Source: Nannobrachium achirus
Taxonomy: Eukaryota; Chordata; Actinopteri; Myctophiformes; Myctophidae
Length of the DNA: 64,000 nt
Reading direction: 5' to 3'
NCBI GenBank assembly: GCA_963921795.1
Contig: OY997641.1
Coordinates: forward strand, 52,040,216 to 52,104,215
This document shows positions 23,117 to 45,000 of this stretch, one piece after another; position 1 is the first letter of the stretch; each line of letters starts with the position of its first letter. A program made the position numbers and the translations under genes. Under the pieces are notes generated by a model. That model worked only from the letters and a program-made list of their open reading frames with translations. It ran no database searches and was not told where the DNA came from.

Positions 23117-23524
23117 TGTTTAGCAGGCTAAGACCATGTTCAACGCGGATGTAATTTACAATTCAATTTAATTACATTTAAATCAGTTTTACTTCAGGCA
23201 GAGAGAGGAAGAGGAATGCGAAACAAGACTGTTTTGAATTGGAATCCAGGTCCTCAAATACCAACTGGCTCAGCCAGTTGAATGTAATGTATTCTATTTC
23301 ATTTATTGAATAGAATACAACATACACAGTATATTTGTTATTTTGAATTGATACAGTAGGATTGTTGTTGTTTGTGTGTCTGTGTTATTTTGAAGTAGGC
23401 CTATTTTACGTTGACTAAAGCCTTATGATAAACTTATGACTTAAGTTATTTGAATTCATCAGGAGATGTATCTCCTCAGGTAGAACTTTAGTTCAGGTTT
23501 GTAGATTTCGAAACATGCTGGAAA

Positions 23525-23530
23525 AATAAA
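23525..23530 (+). terminator. Polyadenylation signal of gene A
   Basis: AATAAA about 410 bp after the stop, at the position where gene C has AATAAA (61683). The gene B copies read AATGAA at this point. Confidence 0.5.
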
Positions 23531-24084
23531 ATGTTGAATTTCCCTTACAATGAGCGAATGAGAATACTATAGATAATCTCTTTGATACTGTAAATGTTTG
23601 GTTTAAATATTGGTTTTGGTTGTAATTTAGCTTTTGGTTTATTGTTGCAATTGCTTTTGCACACTTTAACATATCAGTCCTGGCCTGTACATTATACAGT
23701 ACTATGGATTCTTTATGACATTATGCCTGTTTTGTTTTTGATGACTGTCAACTGCAAACAACTCAACATCTCAATATGATAGTTTAACTGTGCATGAGAC
23801 CACCATAACTCCTCAATATATTTATGTATTAATTTAGTTTTTAAGATACATCTGCAGTGCTTGATTTGTTGAAATGACAGTAGATGCATTTTATGTCAAA
23901 AGGTTATTTGACTGTGACTGAATCCTGCTTGCTACAAATCTCCCATTGCTCACTCAGGAATGAGGCAATTACGGTAGGTATACCAGTAAGACTCCCTAAT
24001 CGGGAGATAAGCGACCGTTGGTCGCTTATCTCCACAAATATCACAACCTCCACCTCTCACGTCATACGGGTAGCCATAGTTACA

Positions 24085-24544
24085 CCTGGAATGTTGAATC
24101 TCCATATATGGAGATAACCTACGCATCACACAAAGTCTGACCTCACCAGCCCATACTTGGGCATGGACGACTTATATCTCCATATACGGAGATGGCCATA
24201 TATGGAGATACGATGACATCACAGAGTCCACAGCTGATGATGTGGCGTGATGTCATACAATACACAAACAAGCCCTATATAAAGGGGCAATTCTCACCAG
24301 GGAAGAGAGCATTGCCTGGAATGTTGAATCTCCATATATGGAGATAACCTACGCATCACACAAAGTCTGACCTCACCAGCCCATACTTGGGCATGGACGA
24401 CTTATATCTCCATATACGGAGAAGGCCATATATGGAGATACGATGACATCACAGAGTCCACAGCTGATGATGTGGCGTGATGTCATACAATAAACAAACA
24501 AGCCCTATATACTGATGCGGAGATATGAGCAGGGCAAAGGTGTG
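24085..24544. repeat. 230-bp tandem duplication rich in CCATATATGG and TGATGTCA palindromes
   Basis: Two copies starting CCTGGAATGTTGAATCTCC at 24085 and 24315. Each has TCTCCATATATGGAGAT (a CC(A/T)6GG box), CTCCATATACGGAG and GCGTGATGTCAT. Related sequence at 21120-21480, 30650-31090 and 53110-53440. Lies 290-750 bp upstream of the gene B ATG. Confidence 0.75.
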
Positions 24545-24645
24545 ACGTGTGACGTGTGACCGACCGACCGACCGACCGACCGACCGACGGACGGCCGGTG
24601 GAGGTTTTCATAGTAAACTGCTCCCTGACGGTCGCAATAATGCCC
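24530..24645 (-). repeat. Fragment of the GCGACC-ended element, reversed
   Basis: Read on the minus strand it starts TTGCGACCGTCAGGGAGCAG, runs through (GGTC)n and ACGTCACACGTCACACC to TTGCCCTGCTCATATCTCCG, the same order as the left part of the element at 27998. Truncated after about 115 bp. Confidence 0.65.
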
Positions 24646-24679
24646 ACATTGTTGGGCCTGTATTGTAATCTGGCTCAAT

Positions 24680-24831
24680 AAAGAGGAAGTCTCACAATAA
24701 TCATGGTTTCCTGCACGCATCTATAGATGTGAACTCACCACATTAGTTATAAAAGACTAGACTAGGAAGAAGCTGTCTTCACCTTCATTTGGAGACTGAC
24801 AGAGAAGACCTTATACATTTATCTGTGCACC
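24680..24831 (+). promoter_or_regulatory. Proximal promoter of SRCR gene B
   Basis: PU.1-type AAAGAGGAAGT at 24680-24690, 152 bp before the ATG. This copy also has a canonical TATAAAAG at 24748-24755, where the other copies read TATAGAC or TATAACAC. Confidence 0.6.
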
Positions 24832-33535
<8,704 letters not shown>

Positions 33536-34479
33536 CTGATATGACTAGCAGGCTAAGACCATGTTCAACGTAAATGTAATTGATTCAATTTAAATCTGTT
33601 TTACTTCGGGCAGAGAGAGGAAAGAAATGCGATACAAGACTGTTTTGGATTGGAATCCAGGTCCTCAAATACCAAGTGGCTCAGCCAGTTGAATGTTTGT
33701 ATTCTATTTAATGTATTGAATAGAATACATTATACACAGCATGTTTGTTATTTTGAATTGATCTGTGTTATTTTATACACCATGAAGTAGGCCTATTTTA
33801 CGTTGACTAAAGCCTTATGATAAAGAGAAGTTATTGGAAATCATCAGGAGATGGATCTCCTCAGGTAGAACTTTAGTTCAGGTCTGTAGATTTTGAAACA
33901 AGCTGGCGAAAATGAAATGCTGAATTTCCCTTACAATGAGCGAAAGAAAATAGTCTAGTTAATCTCTTTGATACTGTAAATAGGTTGCTTTTTGTTATTA
34001 GTTTGCATGCATTTTAAGGAAACCTTCATAATCTATTCTAAGCAATCATAGTGTGAACATTGAGAGAAAACTCACAAATATTGGTTTTGGTTGTAATTTA
34101 GCTTTCGGTTTATTGTTGCCATTGCTTTTGTACACTTTAACATGGAGGTCAGCCCTTGCCTGTACATTATGCAATGGATTCTTTATGACATTATGCCTGT
34201 TTGTTTTTGATGACTGTCAACTGCAAACAATTCACCATCTCAATTTGATAGTTTAACTGTGCATGAGACCACCATAATTCCCCAATATATTTATGTATTA
34301 ATTTAGTTTTTAAGATACATCTGCAGTGCTTGATTTGTTGAAATGACAGTAGATGCATTATATGTCAATAGGTTATTTGACTGCGACTGAATCCTCCTTG
34401 CTATAAATCTCTCATTGCTCACTCAGGAATGAGGCACTTACGGTAGGTATATAATGCGTGCAATGTAATCTGTCTCAAT

Positions 34480-34622
34480 AAAGAGGAAGTCTCACAATAA
34501 TCATGGTTTCCTGCACACATATAGATGAGAACTCACCACAATAGGGGTGAGACTAGACACTTCCTAGTCTTCAGCTTCACTGGAGACTGACAGAGAAGAC
34601 CCTTTCAACGTATCTCTGCACC
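34480..34622 (+). promoter_or_regulatory. Receptor promoter, tandem copy 1
   Basis: AAAGAGGAAGT at 34480-34490, 143 bp before the ATG at 34623. The TATA-like stretch of gene B is replaced here by ATAGGGGTGAGA. Confidence 0.55.
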
Positions 34623-34665
34623 ATGGGACCCTTAATATGGAGAAGAATCCTGTATTTTTACATGA
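34623..34665 (+). CDS. Extra receptor first exon (tandem copy 1)
   Basis: Encodes [14 protein letters not shown] with donor GTGAGT at 34666. A transcript from here would meet the orphan tail exon at 35174, which is out of phase, so it must skip to 57298 to make a receptor. It may serve as an alternative first exon of gene C. Confidence 0.65.
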
Positions 34666-35173
34666 GTGAGTGCAGGTTTTATTATTCTATCAATTGATGT
34701 CTCCGATGTATTAATATATAGAAAATAAAGGTATGACTACAGATTAACAAAACATTTGGACACACCAACTTAATTGTGTAGCCCACGGTCAAATTAGCCT
34801 TCATGATTTTGGGTATAAACAATGACAATCAGTGTAATATCACTTATATGCCGATATCTCATTTTGCTGACCAAAATGAAGCTTCTTTTAGATTTTTTAA
34901 TGAAGGCTTAATGTCTAAAATGTTAAAATGTCATCCGTGCAATAACCCTTGCACCCTTTGACTGATATTCTTGCCCTGTGTTTATTGCTTATCGAGTGTT
35001 TTTAGGTTTTTTATTGTTTTTATGATGTTTTATGTTTTATTGTATTGGAGCTTCCGAGCATACGTTTTTCACATGTATGTACCTAAACCGAGCATCTAAA
35101 TGACAATAAAGTGAATCTGTAACTGAATCTCCTGTGCTGGTCATTAACTATTGTCTTCTCATGTCGATCTCAG

Positions 35174-35528
35174 AGACCCTGTGGCAGTCAGCAACATGCA
35201 CAAACACATCAGCAAGAATGATGCTGTCTATGTTAATACTGACCCAAAGAAGAGCATCAGATATCATCCCAACACTGGAAGGAGAGCAGTGGAGGGTCAG
35301 AGTGATGAAGATGAAGAAGGACACTACATGCCCATGAAACCCTGCAGTGAACATGAGCAGGACAACATCTATGTTAACCCAGACATGAACCCTGAGAGCA
35401 GCACCAAAGAACACCTCAACCCTGGAAGGAGAGCAGTGGAAAGTCCACTATGTGTTGTTGTTGAAGAAGAAAACAATTACATAGCCTTTGAACCTTGTGA
35501 TGAAGATAAGCAGGACAATCTATCCTAA
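35174..35528 (+). pseudogene. Orphan cytoplasmic exon (duplicate of 33181-33535)
   Basis: Open reading frame intact, one residue different (NIYVNP for NIYVTP), but it has no transmembrane exon of its own upstream. Gene B could use it as an alternative terminal exon if 33181 is skipped, since acceptor and phase are the same. Confidence 0.75.
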
Positions 35529-36472
35529 CTGATATGACTAGCAGGCTAAGACCATGTTCAACGTAAATGTAATTGATTCAATTTAAATCTGTTTTACTTC
35601 GGGCAGAGAGAGGAAAGAAATGCGATACAAGACTGTTTTGGATTGGAATCCAGGTCCTCAAATACCAAGTGGCTCAGCCAGTTGAATGTTTGTATTCTAT
35701 TTAATGTATTGAATAGAATACATTATACACAGCATGTTTGTTATTTTGAATTGATCTGTGTTATTTTATACACCATGAAGTAGGCCTATTTTACGTTGAC
35801 TAAAGCCTTATGATAAAGAGAAGTTATTGGAAATCATCAGGAGATGGATCTCCTCAGGTAGAACTTTAGTTCAGGTCTGTAGATTTTGAAACAAGCTGGC
35901 GAAAATGAAATGCTGAATTTCCCTTACAATGAGCGAAAGAAAATAGTCTAGTTAATCTCTTTGATACTGTAAATAGGTTGCTTTTTGTTATTAGTTTGCA
36001 TGCATTTTAAGGAAACCTTCATAATCTATTCTAAGCAATCATAGTGTGAACATTGAGAGAAAACTCACAAATATTGGTTTTGGTTGTAATTTAGCTTTCG
36101 GTTTATTGTTGCCATTGCTTTTGTACACTTTAACATGGAGGTCAGCCCTTGCCTGTACATTATGCAATGGATTCTTTATGACATTATGCCTGTTTGTTTT
36201 TGATGACTGTCAACTGCAAACAATTCACCATCTCAATTTGATAGTTTAACTGTGCATGAGACCACCATAATTCCCCAATATATTTATGTATTAATTTAGT
36301 TTTTAAGATACATCTGCAGTGCTTGATTTGTTGAAATGACAGTAGATGCATTATATGTCAAAAGGTTATTTGACTGCGACTGAATCCTCCTTGCTATAAA
36401 TCTCTCATTGCTCACTCAGGAATGAGGCACTTACGGTAGGTATATAATGCGTGCAATGTAATCTGTCTCAAT

Positions 36473-36615
36473 AAAGAGGAAGTCTCACAATAATCATGGT
36501 TTCCTGCACACATATAGATGAGAACTCACCACAATAGGGGTGAGACTAGACACTTCCTAGTCTTCAGCTTCACTGGAGACTGACAGAGAAGACCCTTTCA
36601 ACGTATCTCTGCACC
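36473..36615 (+). promoter_or_regulatory. Proximal promoter of SRCR gene C
   Basis: AAAGAGGAAGT at 36473-36483, 143 bp before the ATG at 36616; identical to tandem copy 1. Confidence 0.6.
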
Positions 36616-36658
36616 ATGGGACCCTTAATATGGAGAAGAATCCTGTATTTTTACATGA
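36616..36658 (+). CDS. SRCR gene C exon 1 (signal peptide start)
   Basis: Encodes [14 protein letters not shown], donor GTGAGT at 36659. Nearest first exon upstream of the mini-exon at 57298. Confidence 0.8.
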
Positions 36659-39600
36659 GTGAGTGCAGGTTTTATTATTCTATCAATTGATGTCTCCGAT
36701 GTATTAATATATAGAAAATAAAGGTATGACTACAGATTAACAAAACATTTGGACACACCAACTTAATTGTGTAGCCCACGGTCAAATTAGCCTTCATGAT
36801 TTTGGGTATAAACAATGACAATCAGTGTAATATCACTTATATGCCGATATCTCATTTTGCTGACCAGTTTTAAACCAATTTTCTGTAAAGTTTTTGTTGG
36901 TAGTTACTGCACTCTGGCTTTGTAGGGCAATATGTGTGTGTTTTTCTCACTTACAGAGATCCTTGAAGTTTCGATTTGAATGAAGTGAGGGCATTCTAGG
37001 TCAATTTATGATAGTATAGTAACTGGTATTGAGTTCATCATTATGTATGAATATTTACTGCATGGTCAGAGCCCAACACAGTGTTGTCTGCTGTAAGATA
37101 GATCCCAGTAATGTACGATGCTTCCTGGGCACTGAGCAGAGACGGACGGGGTGAGCATCCTCAGTGTTGACCTGTTACATTATTACATAAATGCCTAATC
37201 ACAATTATTTGAGATAATCACAATTATTTTTTGCATAATTGTCATAATCATTTCCATGTTGAAAATCTTTCATACTGTTTATTTAAAAATAATAGTGGAA
37301 ATAGCAGATCTGCAATCTCTGTCAAGTTAGTCATTACTGCCCTGTGCACCTTTTGTTTATGAAGCCTAAACAAAGCCAAACAGAAAAGTATTTTTTATTC
37401 ATAATGTTCCAATGTTTCAATGACAGAAAAGCAATTAAATCGTTAATAGCTATTATTTGAATGACAATTAATGGTCAAGTAAAATGTCATAATCATGGCA
37501 ATCATGCGCTGCACCCAGATAGAGGCAGTGGGCTGAGACATCCACACTGATGGTGGATGCTGAACATCACAGTGACCCGACGGCTTGCATGGAAGGAAGT
37601 CCAGCAGTGTGTATGCCTGCACTTAACTCTCCAAAGCTTAGTTCAGAGCATTGAAAGTATTATTCTAAACCCACCAGCCACCACTAGCGTATACCAATAC
37701 CAGGGCCCCAGCCTTTATCAAGTTGCAGCTAGGCCTGTCGATGTATTCCCTTGAAGGCCCCCCTGGTCTGCTATGCTGTTGGTTGGCTTCCAATCAATCA
37801 GTCAGTCAGTCAGTCAGTCAATCTATTAAATGTTTTAGAAAGTCATTTCATGTACAGCACAGGATGAAAGCGCATCCTGTTGCCTGACCATCTTCTACAC
37901 ACTTGCACAGTGGCAGCTGTGCACATCCACACGCAGACACTTTATATGACACATAAAACGTGTGTATTGTTTTAATACAGATTCATAAACGATTAATATT
38001 TTATAGATATTTAGCCTGCTTCATAATTTCACAAAGAATAACATCCCTGGAGAGAATATCTCTGTGATTGTGGTATCTCACAAGGCTACTTACTCATTTA
38101 GATGTACCTGCAGCAGCTGTCAATCTAACAGCTGAGTTCTCTCCCCCATCTATGCTTGCTCTCTCACTCTGTCAGCAAATCTGTACCGTGTGTAACTATT
38201 TGTATGTTGTCTTTATCTTTAGTACACACCCTTATAAGAACATGTTTAGAATAGCATCTCTGTCAGAATGGACTATAAGAACTGTATGATAATGGTACAG
38301 AGGGTTGTGCCCGGAAGGGGCTGACAGGACAGGCCAGGAGGCCTGTCCTCTGATGCTGTGAATGCTGTCACTCTGTTCAACTTTTTGCCTCTTTGAATAA
38401 ATCTTTGTCAATTCTTCAAATCCTTCATCCTTGTGGAACATTCATATTTTTCTATAACAATTGGCGAGCCAGGAGCAATATATCATCTTTCACCATAGTT
38501 GGATACTTGCTCTCGGAAAGGAGATTTTTGAAAGCAGACCTAAAGCAGGTCCACCACCATGAAGGACAAAGAGGAGACCACTACAGAAGCAACTTGCAAG
38601 CTATGCAAAATCAACAAGAACTGACTTTCATCAAATCTACAAGAATGGAACCTCGCGGATCAATCTATTCTGTGAAGACAGCTCCAACATCACAGACAGA
38701 GGGAAGCTTGCTGTTCACTAACAAGGAAAGCAAGCCTACCACCAAATCACACAGATTGACAGCAGAGGTGACGGAATCGACCACGTCGAACACCAACAGA
38801 CTTTTGCCACAGTAGGAGGGGACCAAGCAAAGGAGACACATGCTGTGTAGGCACGGGAGCCACTGGACGCTGGACCCACAGCCAAGTGGAACCAAATGGA
38901 CCCCCACAGCAAGGGAAGATGGGAGGACAACGCCATGAAGACTACAACAACTATATGTTTGATATTAAGCTGAGTAATTTATATAGGAAAAATTAGGACC
39001 ACAATTAAGTTCTCTTTTAGACAAAATTATTAGGCATCTAACAAGTCCTAGATTTGCCTTCTGACGTCAGACGGAGTTACGCAGCAGATGTAAGACGTCT
39101 TGGGATTTGTTCCTTTTATCTCTGTCATGAATAAGATCATAATTGTTGGAAAATGTTTCACCTGAGAAATTCAGGTTAAACAGAATATTAGCTAAAAGTT
39201 GATATCTAAAATATGAGTCAACAAGGCATTTGCCACTAATGTGAGAATATTTGGTTTTATGGTCTAAACTCTGGTATTCCAACATTGAAGAGTTGTCGGG
39301 CAGCTCCGGAAACGTTTTTAGACATGGAATATTTTGCATGACCGTAACCAGACGAAAATATTCTCTAGGACTTTCCATGATATAAATATAGAATATTTTG
39401 CATGACCGTAACCAGACGAAAATATTCTCTAGCCTCGACGGGAGTACATGCGGGCTCTTGATTTTGTAAAACAGAGTTTCAAAGTACAAACAAATATAGA
39501 TTTCACATTTACTAAATTCTAGAAATGTTTCTGTTGAAAACACTTGTACGTGAGGACTAAATTCCATGTGGCAAGATTCCATGTAGTGAATCGCACTAAA

Positions 39601-41964
39601 CACACTTGGACGTGAGGACTAAATTCCATGTGGCAAGAAAATTATTGCAATTCCACGTGATGCTATGTTTAATTCAGACAACCCTTAAGAACGAGAGAAA
39701 CCTCTCAAACCCAAACAAGCAGATCTACTATTCTGTAAGGTATAGCTCAACATGTAATTGTCTGAAATGTCTATTGATTTGGCACTCTATAAATCTCCTG
39801 TCATATGTAAATGAATGGTTTATTCATTCACAAAAGAACTGTTAATGACCATACTTTGACCATATTATATGGTCAAAGGGAGGAATGTGGTAGAAATATT
39901 TATAGCAAAACAAGGCTACTCATTTAGATGTACCTGCAGCTGTCAATCTAACAGCTGACATCCATGGACTGTGACTTCTACTCCTACTCTGTGTCAGCAT
40001 AAAATCTGTGATGCTATACTATATTATATACCAACACATTATCATCCCCTGTTCGTCAGAGGGTTGACGTGCTGACACATATGCCCATGGCGTTTATTCA
40101 AGAAGCTCCAAGACCGGCTCATGAGCCGTGGCGTTTATTCAAGCAGCAGGAGGAATGGGCTCCTTGCGTTCATTCAAGCAGCAGTGGCTGTTGGCTCTCC
40201 GCCCACTCTTTCAGTCGTGCTAGTGAGGTTACCATGGCAACGCGTCAATGGAGCGCTCCCTAGCGCACCATTGTCAGAACCGGGATGCTGTTACACACGT
40301 GTATCAAACCAGCATCCCGGTTCTGCAACGGAGAGCTCCATTGTCAGAACCGGGATGCTGTTTTGATCGTGTTTTAAATGCACCAGATCACACACCATGA
40401 ACCACCCACAGAATCCTGTAATTTTTCTGTGCATTTCAATACTAGATTTGTAATTTTTCGATGGCTAGATGGCTTAGAAAGGACAACGTTTATATTCTTT
40501 CCAAATATAAAATCAAGGTAGGTTGCAGGAACACACTTCCTAATGAGTCACAGAGAATGACGTTTGGTAGGCCAATCAGAGGTGGGTAAGGGCGGGTCTT
40601 CTCGGGAAGGTCGTGTTTTTGATTGGCTAATAGTGCCTGTCAGCATTGCTTTCACACAACACTGTGTGTGAGGATGAGGCTTTGTTTGTTTACAGTTTAC
40701 ACATGCACGCATGCATGCAGTGCCTGGCTGGTAGGAAGCTCACGGAGAGCCACGGATAACGTTTTGTCTTCTATTGCAAAGTCCATTCAGGTAAGAGTAA
40801 ATACATTGTTAAATCCATCACTAATGTTAGGATGTGGTAGCCAATTGGGATGCGTGTGTTTGTTTCACTGTTTGATTGTCTGCTTTCTTGGGACATTTAA
40901 TGCTAATGCTGTTGCTAAGCTGATTTAAACAACTACAAGCTAAAACAGGGGTCTTCAACGTTTTCAGGCTAGGGACCCCTTAGCTGAGAGAGAGATGAAG
41001 CAGGGACCCCTTAGCTGAGAGAGAGATGAAGCAGGGACCCCTTATGTGAGAGAGAGATGAATCAGGGACCCCTTAGTTGAGAGAGAGATGAAGCAGGGAC
41101 CCCTTAGTTGAGAGAGAGATGAAGCAAGGACCACTTAGCTGAGAGAAAGATGAAGCAGGGACCCCTTAGCTGAGAGAGATAAAGCAGGGACCCCTTAGCT
41201 GAGACAGAGATGAAGCAGGGACCCCCTAGCTGAGATAGATAAAGCAAGGACCCCTTGAGATGAAGCAGGGATCCCTTAGCTGAGAGATAAAGCAGGGACC
41301 CCTTAGCTGAGAGAGATGAAGCAGGGACCCCCCACTACACCAAGCCTATTTGCCAACAATAGCAGATCTACAAGCTCTCAACATGGGAGGCGTTGAGAGC
41401 TTGTAGATCTGCAATTTTTGTCTTAAGTTCCCCTCAAAATAGGGATTGAACCCCCAAGTTGTTAATTATCCTATCACACAAAGATTTGGCGACCCCCCCC
41501 CCCCCCCCCCAGGGCCCCTATAGTAACTCTGAGGACCCCCTGATGAAGACCCCTGCTTTATAGCCTATGCCCCCCCCCACATCCTTATTGATAGGACAGT
41601 AGACTGACAGGAAATGCAGATATACAGTACATAGCAATGCATATATAATAATAGTAGATATATAAGCTGCCGTGCTGCGAGTTTGTAGATGTGCTAATTT
41701 TGAAGATCCTTGATCAACATGGTTAGAGTGCATATGCTATGGAATAAACTAGTTTATTGTCCTGCACAGACGTGCAGGACACACTACCCTGACACCAAGT
41801 GACCAACTGGCCCACTATGAGCCTGTAGACATCTATTTTTTGAGTATGACGCGTGTAGATCTGCTTTCTTGGACATTTCTGTAGTCAATCAATTACCTGG
41901 TTATTACATCTATTAACTTTTTATAGTGACTATACAATATAGCACACTCCATAGGAATTAATCT

Positions 41965-42010
<46 letters not shown>

Positions 42011-45000
42011 GTATTAAAGATATAACCTAGAATTATATGTATCTCTTTGTATGTAACATGTTCATGCTTTGTGATATGTAAATGCAACCCAATCATATTC
42101 TGATTGGGTTGCATATGATGATTTTTTAACCTAGTGTTCAGGTGTATGGCTCTTAAATTTAAATTTATGTAATTGAATTCTATTGGTTCATTAACTAATT
42201 GATTGTTGACACCCACCATGGAATATGACCTATTTATAGGCTCCAATGCCACTCACTTGTAACTTGAGAAAGCCCTGTTGGGCGAAACGTTGTTGGTTGA
42301 AATTAAAAAACGTGAGAGCATTATACGTGTGCGGACATTATCCTTTATTCATTGTTTCCTGGATCCAGCACCGTATACACATTTTGGGGATGTGCATATG
42401 CTATTCCTTTGTTCTGTGTGTGTATTCTCCTCAGAATAGGGATGCGAGGGTTCATGTTGTTAATCTGAAAGAATGATCATTTCACACAAAAAGTGCTGCG
42501 AGCTTGTTGATCTGCTGTTTTTGAAGAAAAGAAATTAGTGCAAGTTTTAATCTCTTTTAAAAGCGAACATTTGTAACACAACTCCCTGCACTCTCTAACA
42601 CTGAGAGTGCACAAATGGAACCAAATGGATTTGGTTCCATTTGTACTTTGTCAAAGTTAAGGGGAGACCTTCAAATTTGTCGTACTGGTCGGGCCAGCGG
42701 TTAACAGCAGCAGACTCTTGTAGTTCTGGTGTGAACAGTTTTTGCACTTTTTGATTTAGTAAAAATGTGTCTAAACTCAATTCCACTCTCATATATTCAT
42801 ATAGGTTGATGGAGGATGGGATTCCGTCATCTTATGAGGACCTAACTGGAGCATAGCTGGTACAACCTGCAGGGAGCCTCTGCTAAGACACTGCGAATAT
42901 ACACCCAAGCCCTGGTCTTCTCTGCAGCGGATTACTGTGCCCCAGTCTGGAGCAGAACCCCCGTGCATGGCAAGGTTGATGTGGCTATCAACAGTGCCCT
43001 CCGTATCATAACTGGATGCCCGAAGCCTAGCCTACCCCAGTGTCCCTCTTGCCATTCGTCATGGGAATAGCCACGGCCGGCTGCCTCCCACGTCCTGAGA
43101 TGCTGGCATGGCTATATGCGACACCGATGAAATGAAACTAGCTTTTACTTTTTCCTCCACGTCGCTGACTCCAGTTGCAGGAGCGCGTTGTGCAGAGCTT
43201 TGTTCAAAATAACTGAGGAACACACTGGAACAATGTTGACGGACATCTTTTCCTATGTTGGATTGGATTAATACCCTTGGTGTCAATGCGTTGGAAACGT
43301 GGAGGTTTTACCTGCCTTTTTTGCTTTGATGCCGCCTTTTGTGGACCTGCTTTTACCTGCGGCTATGTGGACCATAACACCATGTACATACATACATACT
43401 GCTGCTAAGTGGACCTAATCTCATACATACATACATACATGAACTTTACACTTTGAATACGGTACATCATCATTGGCAGGATCTGCTGGTAGGGCTCTGG
43501 GTGGCATAATAGCAAAAAAACAAACAGCTGGGTGATCTGGGATATGCTGCTTACTCCAAACTATTTCACACGTGTGTTTGCCCTGTCATGGACTATTATG
43601 GCAGGTGTATGGGGCTCAAACACAAATATGAAAAGGGCAAATGGTCCAAAATAGAGCGATACAGTATTTCCTAGGTGTGCATACATTTGCCCAGGTATTG
43701 GCAATAACAGGAGATATGGGATGGGAACCGTGTGAAGTAAGGTGGAAGGGCAGCATGGTAGCCTATTGGAATAGATTAATCAGAATGCCAGAAAATAGAG
43801 TTGCCAAGAAAATATTTATTTGGGATGTATCAATAAAAGGTGCATGGGCATTGGGCAAGTACTGTGGATGAGATGCCCCTGCACCTTGAAACTGGTAGAT
43901 ACAGAGGAGTAGTGGAGGAAGAGGGGGTTTGTATTTATTGTGACATAAATGATATTGAGAATGAGTTCCACTTTATGTTCTACTGCCCTTTGTATCATGA
44001 GCTACGTCAAAGACTGTTTAATAAGTGTAAAAACCTAGATTTGATATGGTTAAGTGACGCAGAGAGACTTTGTTGGATTTTTGAACACAAGATATTTGCA
44101 CTGGCAGAATATTTAGAGAAAGCATGGGACAAACAGACAAAGAAAACATATATGTAAGGTATATTTATTTTGTTTTGTCATTTTCTTTTCTTTTCTTTAT
44201 AATATTATTGTTGTGCACTGTGTGCAGTTTCCAATAATGGAATGTGGTATTGTTTATTCATGTTTGGTGTCTTATAAGCTCGCAAGGGATGGGTCTTTTC
44301 GAAGTATACCATGACACGAAAAAAATAAATAATAATAACCGGTTATGCTTAACGGTTACACGGTTAATTTTCATAATAATATGATCGCATTGTCCTGGTC
44401 CTGGATACTGATGATAGCCAAAGATATTATTATGCCAAGGTACTATATTAGTGTTGTGTTGGTGGTGAAGGTTTTCCATGAGGTGATTTATATAACCAGA
44501 ATACACTGTGCCCGTTTGTCTTCTCATTCTGTATGCCCATGGCAAAGAGCATTTTTACTAAAATGTCCACCTGCTGGACAGGTTATTCAATGATTGGAAT
44601 TGATTAATTCAGAATCAAGCATTCAACTAAGCTGTGAGTTAGATGATGAACATGTTTCCCCTCTCTCTGCCCTGTTTTTTTCCTGAAAATAAGTACACCT
44701 GTAGAATGTGACCACAATGATTCTGATTCACAGAAAAAAAAAATTGTAATACAATCATGAAATCATGTTTTCATTCCCACTTCAGTTCTAGGACACTTCG
44801 TAGCAACACCAGTGCATATTACCAGTACACAGGATGCCAAAACATGTAATGTGTGATGTATATGTGCCAAGAACAATAAATTCCAGGAATATGTATCATG
44901 TCTTTGTGTTTATTGATAATGAAATATAGCTATGTATTCAAGCAAATTGTGCTGTTACAGTATGTCATACATACGTACATGTTAGTACAGTAGGTGTATA

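Larger units (their letters stand above)
34874..36866. repeat. Tandem duplication unit 2 (1,993 bp)
   Basis: Second copy. The junction CTGACC|AAAATGAAG shows no more than a base or so of microhomology. Creates an orphan tail exon (35174-35528) and a second gene C-type first exon (36616-36658). Confidence 0.95.

Noticed and set aside
38393..38815. Retroviral gag start in the ORF after the 5' LTR
   Set aside because: The frame begins inside the LTR and shows no gag-like motif; the interior is only 1.4 kb and decayed.
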